Shown: piece after piece, positions 1-9,681 of the stretch
Layout of the letters: the number at the start of each line of letters is the position of its first letter
Numbering within the stretch: the stretch's first letter is position 1
Assembly: GCF_026781265.1 (NCBI RefSeq)
Contig: NZ_JAKUVC010000001.1
Coordinates: forward strand, 1-64,000
Source: Streptococcus sanguinis
GTDB lineage: Bacteria; Bacillota; Bacilli; Lactobacillales; Streptococcaceae
DNA: 64,000 nt
Direction of reading: 5' to 3'
Program-made: the position numbers and the translations under genes
The notes under the pieces: model-generated
What the model was told of the DNA's origin: nothing
Seen by the model: only the letters and a program-made list of their open reading frames with translations
Database searches by the model: none

Positions 1-1009
1 CATAAGGAGAGTTATCATCTCCTTGAGAAACAATTGAAATCTCCAAATCTTTCTTTTTAATTTTGCCTTCTTTAAATAGTTTTTGTTTTTCTGCCCGTAT
101 TTTTTCAAGTAAAACTTCAACTGGTTCATCATTTGGGTCTTGTTCAACTAATTTTCCTTGCATAGCATATTGAAGAATAGATTTTTTTAGTTTATCTGGA
201 AATTCTTTATCTAGCTGTTCTAGTCTATTATAACTTTCAGCGTATTCATCCACTTTTTCTAAAGCTGATTCGATTGCTTCTACTATGCGTTGTTGTTCGG
301 TAAGTGGGGGGAGAGGGATGAGAATAGAAGCAACTTTATCACTATTCAAGTTTTTCACAACAGCTCCACTAATTAGAGATAAAAATTGATAATAAACTAC
401 ATTTGATGAAAGAATATAGAATAGGTAATCTCTATTTAATGAGTTTTCATAGTTCGAAATAGCCAACCATCCATCGTGTATTGCACCATCAACATTCAAA
501 ATATAAGGTCTACCAAAACTCATAGAATTAGTTAACAAAAATGTACCTTTTTTTACAAATCTAGTTTTGTTAAGCCCTGATTTTTTGATTTTTTCTTTAA
601 CATTATTTATATACTTTTCACCCTTTTTAGTATCACCTATTTTTATCCAATTTATTCCATCTACTTCAGAAGTAAGATAATCTTTGATTGGTCGTGGAGA
701 GCCACCTCTAACAATTTCAACCAATGTAGAAAACCTCACCCACTCCCAACTATCAGGAATATCATAAGGGACATCAATTTCTTGAACACTTCCATCAGCG
801 AACTTCTCATAAGGTTTCCCATCATCACCACGAAATATCTCGGTTTCCTTTTTATCTCGCTTGATTTTGCCTTCACTGATAAGTTTTTCTTTCTCAGCTT
901 TAATTCTCTTTAGCAATTCGCTTGCTGGTTCGCCATCAGGATTTTGTGGTACTAATTTCCCTTCCATCGCTCTTTGGAGGATACTTGCCTTAAGTTGTTC
1001 TGGTGTCAT
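1..1009 (-). CDS. hsdS: Type I restriction-modification specificity subunit HsdS (partial)
   Basis: HsdS selects the DNA target of the type I complex with HsdM and HsdR. The reverse frame is open from an ATG at 1009 to the left edge (336 codons), so the C-terminus is missing. Two copies of a conserved helical spacer are visible: residues about 6-50 (LKASILQRAMEGKLV, then a Glu/Lys-rich helix) and about 272-316 (LKKSILQYAMQGKLV, then a similar helix). They bracket one complete target-recognition domain (about residues 65-235, with PDSWEWVRFSTLV at its start). The second domain would lie beyond the edge. The start overlaps the hsdM stop by one base (TAATG), which indicates translational coupling. 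Conserved spacers of this kind allow domain swapping in other type I loci, but no second hsdS copy or recombinase is visible here. Confidence 0.93.
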   Translation of the reverse strand, partial: MTPEQLKASILQRAMEGKLVPQNPDGEPASELLKRIKAEKEKLISEGKIKRDKKETEIFRGDDGKPYEKFADGSVQEIDVPYDIPDSWEWVRFSTLVEIVRGGSPRPIKDYLTSEVDGINWIKIGDTKKGEKYINNVKEKIKKSGLNKTRFVKKGTFLLTNSMSFGRPYILNVDGAIHDGWLAISNYENSLNRDYLFYILSSNVVYYQFLSLISGAVVKNLNSDKVASILIPLPPLTEQQRIVEAIESALEKVDEYAESYNRLEQLDKEFPDKLKKSILQYAMQGKLVEQDPNDEPVEVLLEKIRAEKQKLFKEGKIKKKDLEISIVSQGDDNSPY

Positions 1010-2472
1010 TATTTGTCCTCCAACAACTGCAAAATATCAGCTAATACAGTATCAATCTTATGATTTAAAGTTGCTCTTTCCACTTGATAATTCTGAATCA
1101 ACTCAAAGGGATCTAAAATTTCCTCTTCTTCTTTTGGAAAACCACACTGGTCTAAATTATAATTTAGCTCTTCCAATTCGCTAGGTGTAAATGATTTAGA
1201 TTTATAGAACTTACCTTCCAGAATTTCTTCACGATTTTTCCACCAGTCACGAACAGGATTAAAATGTTCTGACTTCATCGGCTTGGTTTTCGAGAAATTT
1301 TTATAACCATCTGGCATATCTAAACGATAAAACCAAGTTTCTTCTGTTTTCTTTGTTTTATCAAAGAAAAGAATGTTCGTATTAATTCCTGTATACGGCG
1401 CAAATACACTATGAGGCAACCTAATAATCGTATGTAAGTTGAACTCATCTACCAGTTTTTGTTTCAAGCGAGTTTTTACGCCTTCGCCAAATAGAAAACC
1501 ATCAGGTAAAATAACCCCAACACGACCATTTTCTTTCAAACGATACATAATAACAGCCATGAATAAGTCAGCTGTTTCAGAACTCCGTAATTCTGCTGGA
1601 AAATTATTTTTTATTGTTTCTAATTCAGAACCTCCAAAAGGTGGATTCATCATGATAATGTCAAATTTTTCGTCATCTGTATATTCGCGAACATTTTTCT
1701 CCAAAGTATTGCCATGAACAATTTTAGGGTCATCAATTTCGTGAAGAAACAGATTTGTAACTGCTAAAAGGTGGGGAAATGCTTTCTTTTCAATACCAAA
1801 AACAGCTGTGTTATATTTCTTAGTGTCTTCACTAGTTTTACGTTGACTACTTAAACGATTCAGAGTCGAAGTTAAGAATCCCCCTGTTCCACAAGCGAAG
1901 TCTGCCATTGATTCGCCAAGTTTTGGGTCAAGGACTTCAGCGATAAAGTCAGTCGCTGCACGTGGTGTATAAAACTCTCCTGAGTTCCCAGCACTTTGAA
2001 TATCTTTAAGAATTTTTTCGTAGATGTCATTAAAAGAATGACGGTCTTCAGGGCTATTGAAGTCGACTTCATCAATAACATTGATTACTTGGCGTAACAA
2101 AACACCATTTTTCATATAGTTGTTCGCATCTTCGAAAGCTGACTTGACAATCGTTTTTCGAATAGGCATATTTGGAGTTATTTCAAGCTCTTTCAACTCT
2201 TTAAATAATTTATTATTAACAAAATCAAGTAATTCATCACCTGTCAATACCTGTTCCCCTTTTTGAGCATGAGCCCAATTTCGCCATTTTAACTCCTCTG
2301 GAATAATCGATTCGTAGTCATCTTCTTCTAACTCCCAAACCATTTCACGGCTATCGTAAATTTTCAAAAATAATAACCAAGACATTTGCTCAATACGTTG
2401 AGCATCACCATTAACACCCGCATCGTTTCGAGTGATATCTTGAATTCTTTTTACAAATGATGTAATTGACAT
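1009..2472 (-). CDS. hsdM: Type I restriction-modification N6-adenine methyltransferase HsdM
   Basis: This 487-residue protein is the modification subunit, transferring methyl from SAM to adenine N6 at sites chosen by HsdS. An N-terminal HsdM helical domain (about 1-130) precedes the catalytic domain. The SAM-binding motif I reads DFACGTGGF (191-199) and the catalytic motif IV reads NPPFGG (276-281). Length is normal for the family. It sits 12 nt downstream of hsdR and overlaps hsdS by one base, so the three genes form one leftward operon. No key residue looks damaged, so the methylase should be active. Confidence 0.97.
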   Translation of the reverse strand: MSITSFVKRIQDITRNDAGVNGDAQRIEQMSWLLFLKIYDSREMVWELEEDDYESIIPEELKWRNWAHAQKGEQVLTGDELLDFVNNKLFKELKELEITPNMPIRKTIVKSAFEDANNYMKNGVLLRQVINVIDEVDFNSPEDRHSFNDIYEKILKDIQSAGNSGEFYTPRAATDFIAEVLDPKLGESMADFACGTGGFLTSTLNRLSSQRKTSEDTKKYNTAVFGIEKKAFPHLLAVTNLFLHEIDDPKIVHGNTLEKNVREYTDDEKFDIIMMNPPFGGSELETIKNNFPAELRSSETADLFMAVIMYRLKENGRVGVILPDGFLFGEGVKTRLKQKLVDEFNLHTIIRLPHSVFAPYTGINTNILFFDKTKKTEETWFYRLDMPDGYKNFSKTKPMKSEHFNPVRDWWKNREEILEGKFYKSKSFTPSELEELNYNLDQCGFPKEEEEILDPFELIQNYQVERATLNHKIDTVLADILQLLEDK

Positions 2473-2484
2473 ATTTTCCTTTCA

Positions 2485-4818
2485 TTAAGCTACCGTAAAT
2501 AGCTCTTGCTCCAATTCTTTAATTGCTTGTAAATACCGTTTTTTATCTCCAAAGTAAGTATTGATGATTTTGAAGGTTCCACCATATAGCTGAAATTCTG
2601 GAAGTTTTAGTGTTTCAATACTTTCGAGTTCTCCAATACCTTTATCCATGTACTTGTCCAACAAAATTTCCAAAACTGCACGTGCTTCTTCGCTATATTT
2701 ATATAAATATCCACTTCGTTTGAGTTTGTTAATACGCTCTGTTTTGGTTAATTCTTTTTGACCATAGGCAAGTTTTAGGAGTAAATCGAAGTCATCAATT
2801 TCTTGCTCCGAAATCCCTTCCGACTCTCGAATAGCATCCAGATAAACTCCTTTTTTATAAAGTTCGTCCAATATAATCTTCTTTTTATCTGCTGTATGCC
2901 AAGCCGTGATAAAATCGTTCAAAGTAGCATAACTACCTAAAATATTCTTACGGGTGTAGTCGGTTAGATTTTCAGTGACCAGTTTTCCATTTTCATCCAA
3001 TACTTGAACTGTTGAATTCAAAATGGTCACTTGCTTATCTGCAACGACATATTTCTCTACTGGGTCACCACCTTCGTCTACAAAACCAGGTGTAGCACCA
3101 TTATTTGTTTTTGCACCTGTTTCCAGAACCTTCACTGGTTCACCATCAAAATCAGGGTCAGCAAACAAATTAGTAACATTTCGAAAATCAATAATCGTAA
3201 AAAATTCTTTCCCCTTTTGAGGATAAAGACGTGTGCCACGACCAATAATTTGTTTAAATTCAGTCATAGATTGGATATTAGAGTCTAAAACAATCAAACG
3301 ACATGTTTTAGCATTAACTCCTGTCGTTAATAATTTAGACGTTGTTACAATAGCGGGAAAATTAGAATTGACATCCATAAAGTTATCCAGTTGAGCTTTT
3401 CCTTCAGCATTGTCACCAGTTACTTGCATGACATAACGATAGTCTTCTTGGACTAAGTCTAGATTCTCTTTTACAAGTGCAGCACGCATCCGTTCAGCAT
3501 GGTCAATATCAACACAAAAAACAATCGTTTTATCAAATCGTGCATTGTTTTGCTTCATATAGTCCGAAACAAACTTAGCAACTTTTTGAGTTCTATCATC
3601 AATAACAATAGTTTTGTCAAAATCTTTCCTGCCGTAGTACCTATCCTCGATTAACTGCCCTTTAGCATCAACTTTCCCAGTTTCTGGACGATAGCCATCC
3701 ACATCCACATCTAAATTAACTCTCATAACACGATACGGAGCCAAAAAACCATCCTCGATTCCTTGTTTTAAACTATAAGTATAAATTGGCTCCCCGAAGT
3801 ATTCCATATTGGAGACATCCTTGGTTTCTTTAGGAGTTGCCGTCATACCAATTTGTGTCGCAGAACTGAAATAATCAATCACCTTACGCCAGTTGCTGTC
3901 TTCCTTGGCTGATCCACGGTGCGCTTCATCAATTACGATTAAATCAAAGAAGTCTTTGTCGAACTTTTGATAATGCGTTTCAGTACCATCTTCACCAGTT
4001 AGTTGCTGATAAAGTCCTAGGTAAATTTCAAAAGAATTTAATTTTTCAGGAGCATTCAAAAGTTTTGGAGTAATTTTCGTCATCACCTTTTCGAATGGCT
4101 TAAAGTCTTCAGCCATCGTTTGGTCTACTAAGATGTTTCTATCCGCTAAAAATAAAACTCGTCTAGCCAAACCAGCTTTTCGAAGACGATGAATAATTTG
4201 AAAAGCCATGAATGTTTTTCCCGTTCCTGTTGCCATCACAAACATTACTCGTTTTTGTCCTCTGGCAACTGTTTCAATTGTACGGTTGATAGCTATTTGC
4301 TGATAATATCGTGGCGTTTTAGTTGAGAAGGCATCTGTGTAATATGGAGTTGAGATAGCTTCTGCTATTTCAGACGTTAGTCCTTTTTCCTTCTTCAGAC
4401 GAGAAAATAATTCTTCACGAGTGGGAAATTCATCTAGCGCCAGCTCACGCTCTTCTCTTGTGATACGGTCATGCTCAATAAAGCCATCACCATTCGAAGA
4501 ATAAACAAAAGGAACATCTAAAATCTCACCATATTCAATCGCTTGTTGTAATCCCGCTCGAACGCTATGTTTATTATCCTTTGCCTCAACGATTGCAATT
4601 AGAGTTCCAAATTGGTAATACAATGAATAGTCTGATTTTTTCCCTTCTTTGCGACGAGCCTTATCTCCTCTAACCTCGATTCGACCATCAGTGAAGTATT
4701 CCTCGTAAGCGATATGCTCACCATTTTTCCATCCTTTGGATACAATAGCAGGAGTGATGAAATTTGCTTTAATATCCTCCTCACTCATTTCTTTCTTAGA
4801 CTTTATAAACTCAACCAT
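2485..4818 (-). CDS. hsdR: Type I restriction endonuclease subunit HsdR
   Basis: HsdR is the ATP-dependent translocating nuclease of the type I complex. Numbering from the chosen start, the N-terminal HSDR_N nuclease domain shows D63 and E78-x-K80 (IAIVEAKD). The helicase core has Walker A ATGTGKT (196-202) and a DEAH box (297-300), followed by helicase C and a C-terminal HsdM-interaction region. I chose the ATG at 4818 (777 aa) because GGAGG lies six bases upstream of it. An in-frame ATG at 4833 overlaps that ribosome-binding site and is unlikely to be used. It is the first gene of the operon, and no frameshift is seen, so the system looks restriction-competent if hsdS is intact beyond the window. 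Confidence 0.95.
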   Translation of the reverse strand: MVEFIKSKKEMSEEDIKANFITPAIVSKGWKNGEHIAYEEYFTDGRIEVRGDKARRKEGKKSDYSLYYQFGTLIAIVEAKDNKHSVRAGLQQAIEYGEILDVPFVYSSNGDGFIEHDRITREERELALDEFPTREELFSRLKKEKGLTSEIAEAISTPYYTDAFSTKTPRYYQQIAINRTIETVARGQKRVMFVMATGTGKTFMAFQIIHRLRKAGLARRVLFLADRNILVDQTMAEDFKPFEKVMTKITPKLLNAPEKLNSFEIYLGLYQQLTGEDGTETHYQKFDKDFFDLIVIDEAHRGSAKEDSNWRKVIDYFSSATQIGMTATPKETKDVSNMEYFGEPIYTYSLKQGIEDGFLAPYRVMRVNLDVDVDGYRPETGKVDAKGQLIEDRYYGRKDFDKTIVIDDRTQKVAKFVSDYMKQNNARFDKTIVFCVDIDHAERMRAALVKENLDLVQEDYRYVMQVTGDNAEGKAQLDNFMDVNSNFPAIVTTSKLLTTGVNAKTCRLIVLDSNIQSMTEFKQIIGRGTRLYPQKGKEFFTIIDFRNVTNLFADPDFDGEPVKVLETGAKTNNGATPGFVDEGGDPVEKYVVADKQVTILNSTVQVLDENGKLVTENLTDYTRKNILGSYATLNDFITAWHTADKKKIILDELYKKGVYLDAIRESEGISEQEIDDFDLLLKLAYGQKELTKTERINKLKRSGYLYKYSEEARAVLEILLDKYMDKGIGELESIETLKLPEFQLYGGTFKIINTYFGDKKRYLQAIKELEQELFTVA

Positions 4819-4885
4819 ATTGAACCTCCGCATTCTAAAAATCTACTTCTCCATAAAATAAACTATCAGAACAAATTATACTTCT

Positions 4886-4894
4886 ATTATATCA
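4886..4894 (-). promoter_or_regulatory. Extended -10 promoter of hsdRMS
   Basis: On the minus strand the bases read TGATATAAT, a TGn-extended -10, about 70 nt upstream of the hsdR start. No good -35 is visible, which is common for extended -10 promoters. Confidence 0.55.
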
Positions 4895-4913
4895 CACTTA
4901 TAAAAATACTCTG

Positions 4914-5081
4914 CTAAATTGTTGAAAAATAAGTACGTAACCCCTTTCGCACCGCCCTTCGCATCGCGTCAGATTGTTTCAGCATAACACCGCCGTTTCT
5001 GAGCAGTTTCGTCAGGCGACTTATTATCATTCTACGAGCGTTTTCAGGTGTACTAGCAAGCGATTCTTTAAAAATAAATAA
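4914..5081 (-). pseudogene. Open fragment resembling the 3' end of an unknown gene
   Basis: A reverse frame is open for about 55 codons and ends in TAG, just upstream of the hsdR promoter. It is richer in G+C than its flanks and encodes a basic tail containing ENARRMIISRLTKLLRNGG and RRAVRKGLRTYF. The only internal ATG is at 5030 (38 codons) and has no ribosome-binding site. Codon-like composition without a start suggests the remains of a deleted gene, although a small basic protein cannot be excluded. I do not recognise the family. Confidence 0.3.
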
Positions 5082-5084
5082 CTA

Positions 5085-5551
5085 CATTTAAACATTTCGA
5101 AAGTACAAAATCTCTAAATCAGCCATTCAAAAACTGGCGTAAATTACGCCTGAATATTCTCACGCCGAAGAAAAATTCTCTGTTCATCGAACTTTCGAAA
5201 ACTCCAAAAAACTGGCTCCCTCATCTGTTTTAGATTGTAAAAAATACATCGAAAATGGGCTGGACTTCTTCCCTGATGAGAGTTATCATTGTCCAGTAAT
5301 AAATGTTTAACAGATAAGGAAATTATGGACGATTATAAAACCAAACAAGAATTTATCCAAACTTTGTTTCATTTTACCAATACTTCCTAAGCAAGCCTGA
5401 CTTTTCATCAGCATCAGATTTCAATGTTTTTCTTTTTTGTATACCTAATAGCATCATTTCTTTTAGGTGTTGTCAAGAAGGATTAAGTTGAGATTTTGGG
5501 ATAAATGCTAATTTATTTCCAGAAAAGGGAGATATTTGAAATTCCTACTCA
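5085..5551. other. Gene-poor stretch between hsdR and clpL
   Basis: No credible gene is present. It holds a perfect 15-bp palindrome GGCGTAAATTACGCC (5136-5150) and a 21-codon plus-strand frame starting with ATG at 5324 behind an AAGGAA ribosome-binding site. That frame may be the start of a truncated gene (MDDYKTKQEFIQTLF). The rest looks like degenerate sequence with stops in every frame. Confidence 0.4.
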
Positions 5552-5590
5552 ACAAAAAAGACCTGCCTTCATTTAAGAAGGAGGTCTTTG
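5552..5590 (-). terminator. Rho-independent terminator of clpL
   Basis: AAAGACCT(g)CCTTC at 5557-5570 pairs with GAAGGAGGTCTTT at 5577-5589. On the minus strand the stem is followed by six T residues, 25 nt past the clpL stop. Confidence 0.85.
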
Positions 5591-5614
5591 AAAAGTTAGT
5601 TGACTTAGTAAGCT

Positions 5615-7753
5615 TTATTCTGCTTGCTTGTCTTCTTTAGATGCGGCAGCACCTTTTTCCCGGATAACTAAGACACCATCTTCCAAATCGGCTGTCAAGT
5701 GCTTAGCATCTAGATTATCCAAGTGGAAGTCAGTCACCTTGTCACGAATTTGCTGCTCTATGACACGGCGGAGCGGACGAACACCCATGACTTGGTCATA
5801 ACCAGCATCGCGCAGGAATTCCTTAGCTGCATCAGATACAGCCAGATCAATTTCTTTCTTGCTCAAGGTTTGATTTACTTCGATCAGCATGAGATTAACA
5901 ATCTCCATCAAATCTTCTTTCTTGAGATGAGAGAACTCAATAACCGAATTGAAACGATTGAGGAACTCTGGACGGAAATAAGCTTTGAGTCGGTTCATCA
6001 GATCAGGTTTTTCTGCATCTTCCTCCAAGCCAGCTTCATAGCCAAATCCGGCATTGGAAGTCGCAATGATGACCGTGTTCTTGAAGTTGACAGTATTCCC
6101 TTGACCATCTGTCAAACGACCGTCATCCAGAACTTGAAGGAGAAGGGTAATTACTTGTGGATCAGCCTTTTCAATCTCATCCAAGAGAATGATAGAGTAT
6201 GGATTGCGGCGCACACGCTCGGTCAAGGTGTTGTTGTTGTCATCATAGCCAACATATCCTGCAGTGGTACCAATTAACTTGGAAACAGCAGTCCGGTCGG
6301 AGTATTCTGACATATCCAGACGGATGATGGCTTCCTTGGTACCGAACATATCCAGAGCCAGTTGCTTAGCCAGCTCAGTCTTTCCGACACCTGTCGGACC
6401 AACGAAGAGGAAGCTGCCAATCGGACGGTTGCCTTCATCAAAGCCTGCACGGTTACGGCGGATAGCCCTAGCCACAGCTTCTACAGCCTTGTCTTGACCA
6501 ATCACCTTGGCTTTGAGACGGTCATTCATGCCCTTGAGTCGCTCAATGTCGCTGGCACCCATCTGAGATACCGGCACTCCCGTCATCCGCTCAACAGACT
6601 CCGCTACATCGTTGACCGTAGCAGTCACTTTCATATCCTCGGTGTGGTTTTGAATTTTCTTTTCCAACTCTTCAATGCGGGTCTTGGCATTCAGAGCTGC
6701 TTCATAATCTTCTTTCTCAACAGCTGCTTCCTGCTTGTCTTTTTGCTCAGCAATCTCATGTTCAACCGCATGAACATCGGTTACTGGATGCTGAGCTGCC
6801 AAGTGGGCAGCTGTCACATCGACCAGGTCAATCGCCTTGTCTGGCAAGCTCCGCTGTGGAATATACTGAACAGAGTAGTCCACAGCCGCTTTCAGCACTT
6901 CATCCGGCAGGATAACATTGTGGTGCTTTTCATACAGATCCCGAATGCCTCGAAGGATCTGATAAGTATCTTCGGCAGACGGCGCATTGACTTTGACTTC
7001 ATTGAAACGACGAGCCAGAGCTGCATTTTTGAGAATGGTGTTGCGGTACTCGTCCTGAGTAGTAGCCCCGATAACGGTCAACTCCCCACGAGAGAGCGCA
7101 GGTTTGAGAATATCCGCCAGTCCCTTGGATCCGCTGTCTCCGCCAGTAGATCCTGCTCCTAGGATTTGATGGATTTCATCAAAGAAGAGGATAATGTTGC
7201 CGGCTTCCTTGACTTCATTGACTAAGTTTTGGATATTTTCTTCAAAGCTACCACGATACTGGGTACCAGCTTCCAGACCGGAAATATCAACAGAAATAAT
7301 TTCCTTATTCTTGATGGCCGCTGGCACATCACCGTTGACGATAGCCTGAGCCAATCCTTCTACGACAGCTGTCTTACCAACTCCAGCATCTCCGACCAAT
7401 ACAGGATTATTCTTGGTCCGGCGTGAAAGGATTTCAGCAGTTTCTTGGATTTCCTTATTGCGCCCAATGACTGGATCTAACTTACCATCACGAGCTTCCT
7501 GAGTCAGATTGCGACCTAGCTTAGCCAGGATACCATCCTGCTTAGGTCCCTGAGCAGCAGTCTGGCTAGTCTGCTCACCTGCTCCTTGACCGGGGAGCTT
7601 GCCAGTAGCCCTGTACTGAGCAAACTCTTCCGGTGTGACCTCTCTACCATTAATCAAGTAGCGCCGGTGCTCACTGTTGTAGCCGCCCATGCGCCCCATG
7701 AGTTGGTTGAAAAGGTCATCCATATTGTTAAAATTGTTGTAGTTGTTGTTCAT
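5615..7753 (-). CDS. clpL: ClpL, HSP100 AAA+ chaperone
   Basis: ClpL is a heat-shock disaggregase of Gram-positive bacteria that works with DnaK or small heat-shock proteins rather than ClpP, and it supports thermotolerance and penicillin tolerance in streptococci (known for the family). This protein has 712 residues. An Asn-rich N-terminus replaces the usual ClpN repeat. The first AAA+ domain has Walker A GDAGVGKT (121-128) and Walker [10 protein letters not shown] short coiled-coil middle domain spans about 325-375. The second AAA+ domain has Walker A GPTGVGKT (452-459), and a D2-small domain follows. Sequence and length match pneumococcal ClpL closely. It is monocistronic, with its own promoter and terminator. 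No classical CtsR heptad repeat was seen upstream. Confidence 0.96.
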   Translation of the reverse strand: MNNNYNNFNNMDDLFNQLMGRMGGYNSEHRRYLINGREVTPEEFAQYRATGKLPGQGAGEQTSQTAAQGPKQDGILAKLGRNLTQEARDGKLDPVIGRNKEIQETAEILSRRTKNNPVLVGDAGVGKTAVVEGLAQAIVNGDVPAAIKNKEIISVDISGLEAGTQYRGSFEENIQNLVNEVKEAGNIILFFDEIHQILGAGSTGGDSGSKGLADILKPALSRGELTVIGATTQDEYRNTILKNAALARRFNEVKVNAPSAEDTYQILRGIRDLYEKHHNVILPDEVLKAAVDYSVQYIPQRSLPDKAIDLVDVTAAHLAAQHPVTDVHAVEHEIAEQKDKQEAAVEKEDYEAALNAKTRIEELEKKIQNHTEDMKVTATVNDVAESVERMTGVPVSQMGASDIERLKGMNDRLKAKVIGQDKAVEAVARAIRRNRAGFDEGNRPIGSFLFVGPTGVGKTELAKQLALDMFGTKEAIIRLDMSEYSDRTAVSKLIGTTAGYVGYDDNNNTLTERVRRNPYSIILLDEIEKADPQVITLLLQVLDDGRLTDGQGNTVNFKNTVIIATSNAGFGYEAGLEEDAEKPDLMNRLKAYFRPEFLNRFNSVIEFSHLKKEDLMEIVNLMLIEVNQTLSKKEIDLAVSDAAKEFLRDAGYDQVMGVRPLRRVIEQQIRDKVTDFHLDNLDAKHLTADLEDGVLVIREKGAAASKEDKQAE

Positions 7754-7780
7754 AGCATTGCCTCACTTTTCTTCATTTTT

Positions 7781-8114
7781 TGATTTACATAATTTTTATT
7801 TTTACCAAAATTTCAGATAAGAAATCTTTTCCTTATCTACTATAAAAAATATTCATTTGGGAGATCTTCTCCTATCTATTATTTTACATAACTTATTTCA
7901 TTTCCAAAAATCAAGACTGAGTCAGTCTCTACTTTTATGAGTGAATCAAATCTCTTTCAGACGAAGATGATTTTACATAATTTTTAATCCTCCCAAAAAT
8001 AATTACCTTCCGGCTGTATTCATATCTTCTGATTAAATTTACGTAAACTTTTTTGTTTACAGTTGTAATTTTATCATGACAGAATTTATTTGTCAATAGA
8101 TTTTACATAATTTT
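7781..8114. repeat. Four copies of a GATTTTACATAATTTT box in the clpL leader
   Basis: Near-identical boxes occur at 7781-7797, 7881-7894, 7968-7985 and 8098-8114, all in the same orientation. Box 4 abuts the upstream side of the clpL -35, and boxes 1-3 lie in the transcribed leader. Related TTTACGTAAAC (8038-8048) and the inverted repeat GTAAAC...GTTTAC (8043-8060) lie just downstream of the -10. The function is unknown. They could be repressor sites or leader RNA elements. Confidence 0.6.
8068..8096 (-). promoter_or_regulatory. Strong sigma-A promoter of clpL
   Basis: Minus-strand TTGACA (8091-8096), a 17-nt spacer and TAAAAT (8068-8073) form a near-consensus promoter. It predicts a leader of about 305 nt before the clpL ATG at 7753. 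Confidence 0.8.
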
Positions 8115-8179
8115 CTAAAATAAATTTACAAATGTAATCAAAATTGTCGTTTAGGTCCTTTTCATTCCTATAAAGACGC

Positions 8180-8216
8180 TTTTTTATAATAAAAATCTGG
8201 ACACAATCCAGATTTT
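8180..8216 (-). terminator. Terminator at the end of the ABC/UroD operon
   Basis: AAAATCTGGA (8192-8201), a CACAA loop and TCCAGATTTT (8207-8216) form a perfect hairpin that overlaps the ATPase stop codon. On the minus strand it is followed by a T-rich run. Confidence 0.85.
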
Positions 8217-8979
8217 AAATCATATACTCTACACTATAGCTGGCGTCCGACAGAATGCGGGACAGAAACTGTTTGGTCCGCTCTTCCTTCGGACTAGAGA
8301 AGAATTCCTGAGGAGGATTTTCTTCGACGATATGACCTCCGTCCATAAAGATGACATGGTTAGCCACATCGCGGGCAAAGCTCATCTCGTGGGTCACAAG
8401 AACCATGGTCACTCCCTCTTGAGCCAGCTGTTTCATGACACTGAGGACTTCCCCGACCAATTCCGGATCTAGAGCCGAAGTTGGCTCATCCAGCAGGATG
8501 ACATCTGGTTTGACAGCAATGGCACGGGCAATCCCAATCCTCTGCTGCTGGCCGCCTGATAGCTGAGAAGGATAATAGTCCTTGTAGGCCAAGAGGCCCA
8601 CGCGCTTCAAGGACTCTTCTGCAATCTCAAGCGCTTCTTCCCTCGGTATCTTACGAGCGATCACTAAGCCCTCTAAGATATTTTCAAGGGCTGTTTTATT
8701 GGCAAAGAGATTATAATGCTGAAAGACAAAGGCTGTCTTTCTACGAATTTCCAAAATCTCCTTTTTGCTAAGTTTAGCCAAATCATAGTCCTTACCAGAC
8801 AAAGTCAGCTGGCCGCCATCCGCTTTTTCTAAGTGATTCAGACAGCGCAGAAATGTTGTTTTCCCAGATCCTGAGGGTCCCAGAATAACCACAACGTCAC
8901 CTTGATTGACCTTGAGACTGACATCTGCCAGCACCTGGTGCTCTCCAAATCGTTTGGAGATATGTTTTACTTCTAACAT
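8215..8979 (-). CDS. Polar amino-acid ABC transporter ATP-binding protein
   Basis: This cytoplasmic ATPase powers the importer made with the two permeases just upstream. It shows Walker A GPSGSGKT (residues 34-41), a Q-loop, the signature LSGGQQQR, Walker B ending [10 protein letters not shown], and the H-loop THEMSFA, all typical of the GlnQ/TcyC class. I prefer the ATG at 8979 (254 aa), because AGGAAGG lies seven bases before it while an earlier ATG at 8985 directly abuts that site. It is the last gene of the leftward operon. Cystine or another sulfur amino acid is a plausible ligand given the neighbours, but the sequence does not prove it. Confidence 0.93.
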   Translation of the reverse strand: MLEVKHISKRFGEHQVLADVSLKVNQGDVVVILGPSGSGKTTFLRCLNHLEKADGGQLTLSGKDYDLAKLSKKEILEIRRKTAFVFQHYNLFANKTALENILEGLVIARKIPREEALEIAEESLKRVGLLAYKDYYPSQLSGGQQQRIGIARAIAVKPDVILLDEPTSALDPELVGEVLSVMKQLAQEGVTMVLVTHEMSFARDVANHVIFMDGGHIVEENPPQEFFSSPKEERTKQFLSRILSDASYSVEYMI

Positions 8980-8991
8980 AATCATTCCTTC

Positions 8992-9678
8992 CTAAGTAAG
9001 AGCGTAGCGCTTTTCCAAGCCCTTAAACATCCACTGAATCAAGCCGCAAATAATGAGATAAATAACAAAAATCACCAAGTAAGACTCTGAATACTGGTAA
9101 GAATGGGAGGCCTCTATCTTAGCCAAGGCTGTGATATCCTTGACCGTCATGACAAACACCAGCGAGGTTCCCTTGACTAGATTGATAACCAGATTGGCCA
9201 GATTAGGCAGGGCAGAGCGCAGAGCCTGAGGAAAAACAATCCTCTGATAGGCTTGAAAATTCGTTAAACCAATCGCTTGAGCCGCCTCCAACTGTCCTTT
9301 ATCCACTGTCAAAATTGCAGAGCGCAGTATTTCCGACAAACTCCCTGTTGTCATCAGGCTATAGATGATGAAAGCATAGTAAAGCGGATTAAACTTAAAG
9401 ACGTCTACCTGACTGCCCAGACTTTTGAATATTTGATTCAGTAAGCTAGGAAAAAGACTGTAGAAAAAGAGAATGAGCAAAATGGGCGGCGTCGCTCGAA
9501 TGAAAGCAAGATAAACAACCGAAAAAGTCCGAACACCCCGAACTTTATAAATCTGTCCCAGAGCTAGAAGCAGAGCCGGAATAAAGCTGAGCAGAATAGC
9601 CACTACCATAATGATTAGGGTTACTGGAATGCCTTTCAGAGTAACCAGAAAGGTATTTACAATATAATTCAAATCCAT
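8992..9678 (-). CDS. Amino-acid ABC transporter permease (second)
   Basis: This is a 228-residue integral membrane permease of the HisM/GlnP family with about five transmembrane helices. The EAA loop near residues 130-150 (EAAQAIGLTNFQAYQRIVFP) docks on the ATPase. It pairs with the neighbouring permease to form a heterodimeric channel. The gap to the upstream permease is 3 nt and to the ATPase about 12 nt, so all are co-transcribed. Confidence 0.93.
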   Translation of the reverse strand: MDLNYIVNTFLVTLKGIPVTLIIMVVAILLSFIPALLLALGQIYKVRGVRTFSVVYLAFIRATPPILLILFFYSLFPSLLNQIFKSLGSQVDVFKFNPLYYAFIIYSLMTTGSLSEILRSAILTVDKGQLEAAQAIGLTNFQAYQRIVFPQALRSALPNLANLVINLVKGTSLVFVMTVKDITALAKIEASHSYQYSESYLVIFVIYLIICGLIQWMFKGLEKRYALT

Positions 9679-9681
9679 GCT

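Noticed and set aside
5723..6277. Plus-strand open frame of 184 codons inside clpL
   Set aside because: Same reason: a shadow of the second AAA+ domain on the other strand.
6362..7162. Long plus-strand open frame of 266 codons inside clpL
   Set aside because: It lies entirely antisense to the well-conserved ClpL frame, has no ribosome-binding site and reads as low-complexity mirror sequence.
8041..8114. CtsR operator upstream of clpL
   Set aside because: I looked for the GGTCAAA heptad pair on both strands and did not find it, although clpL is CtsR-controlled in some relatives. The boxes seen are of a different sequence.
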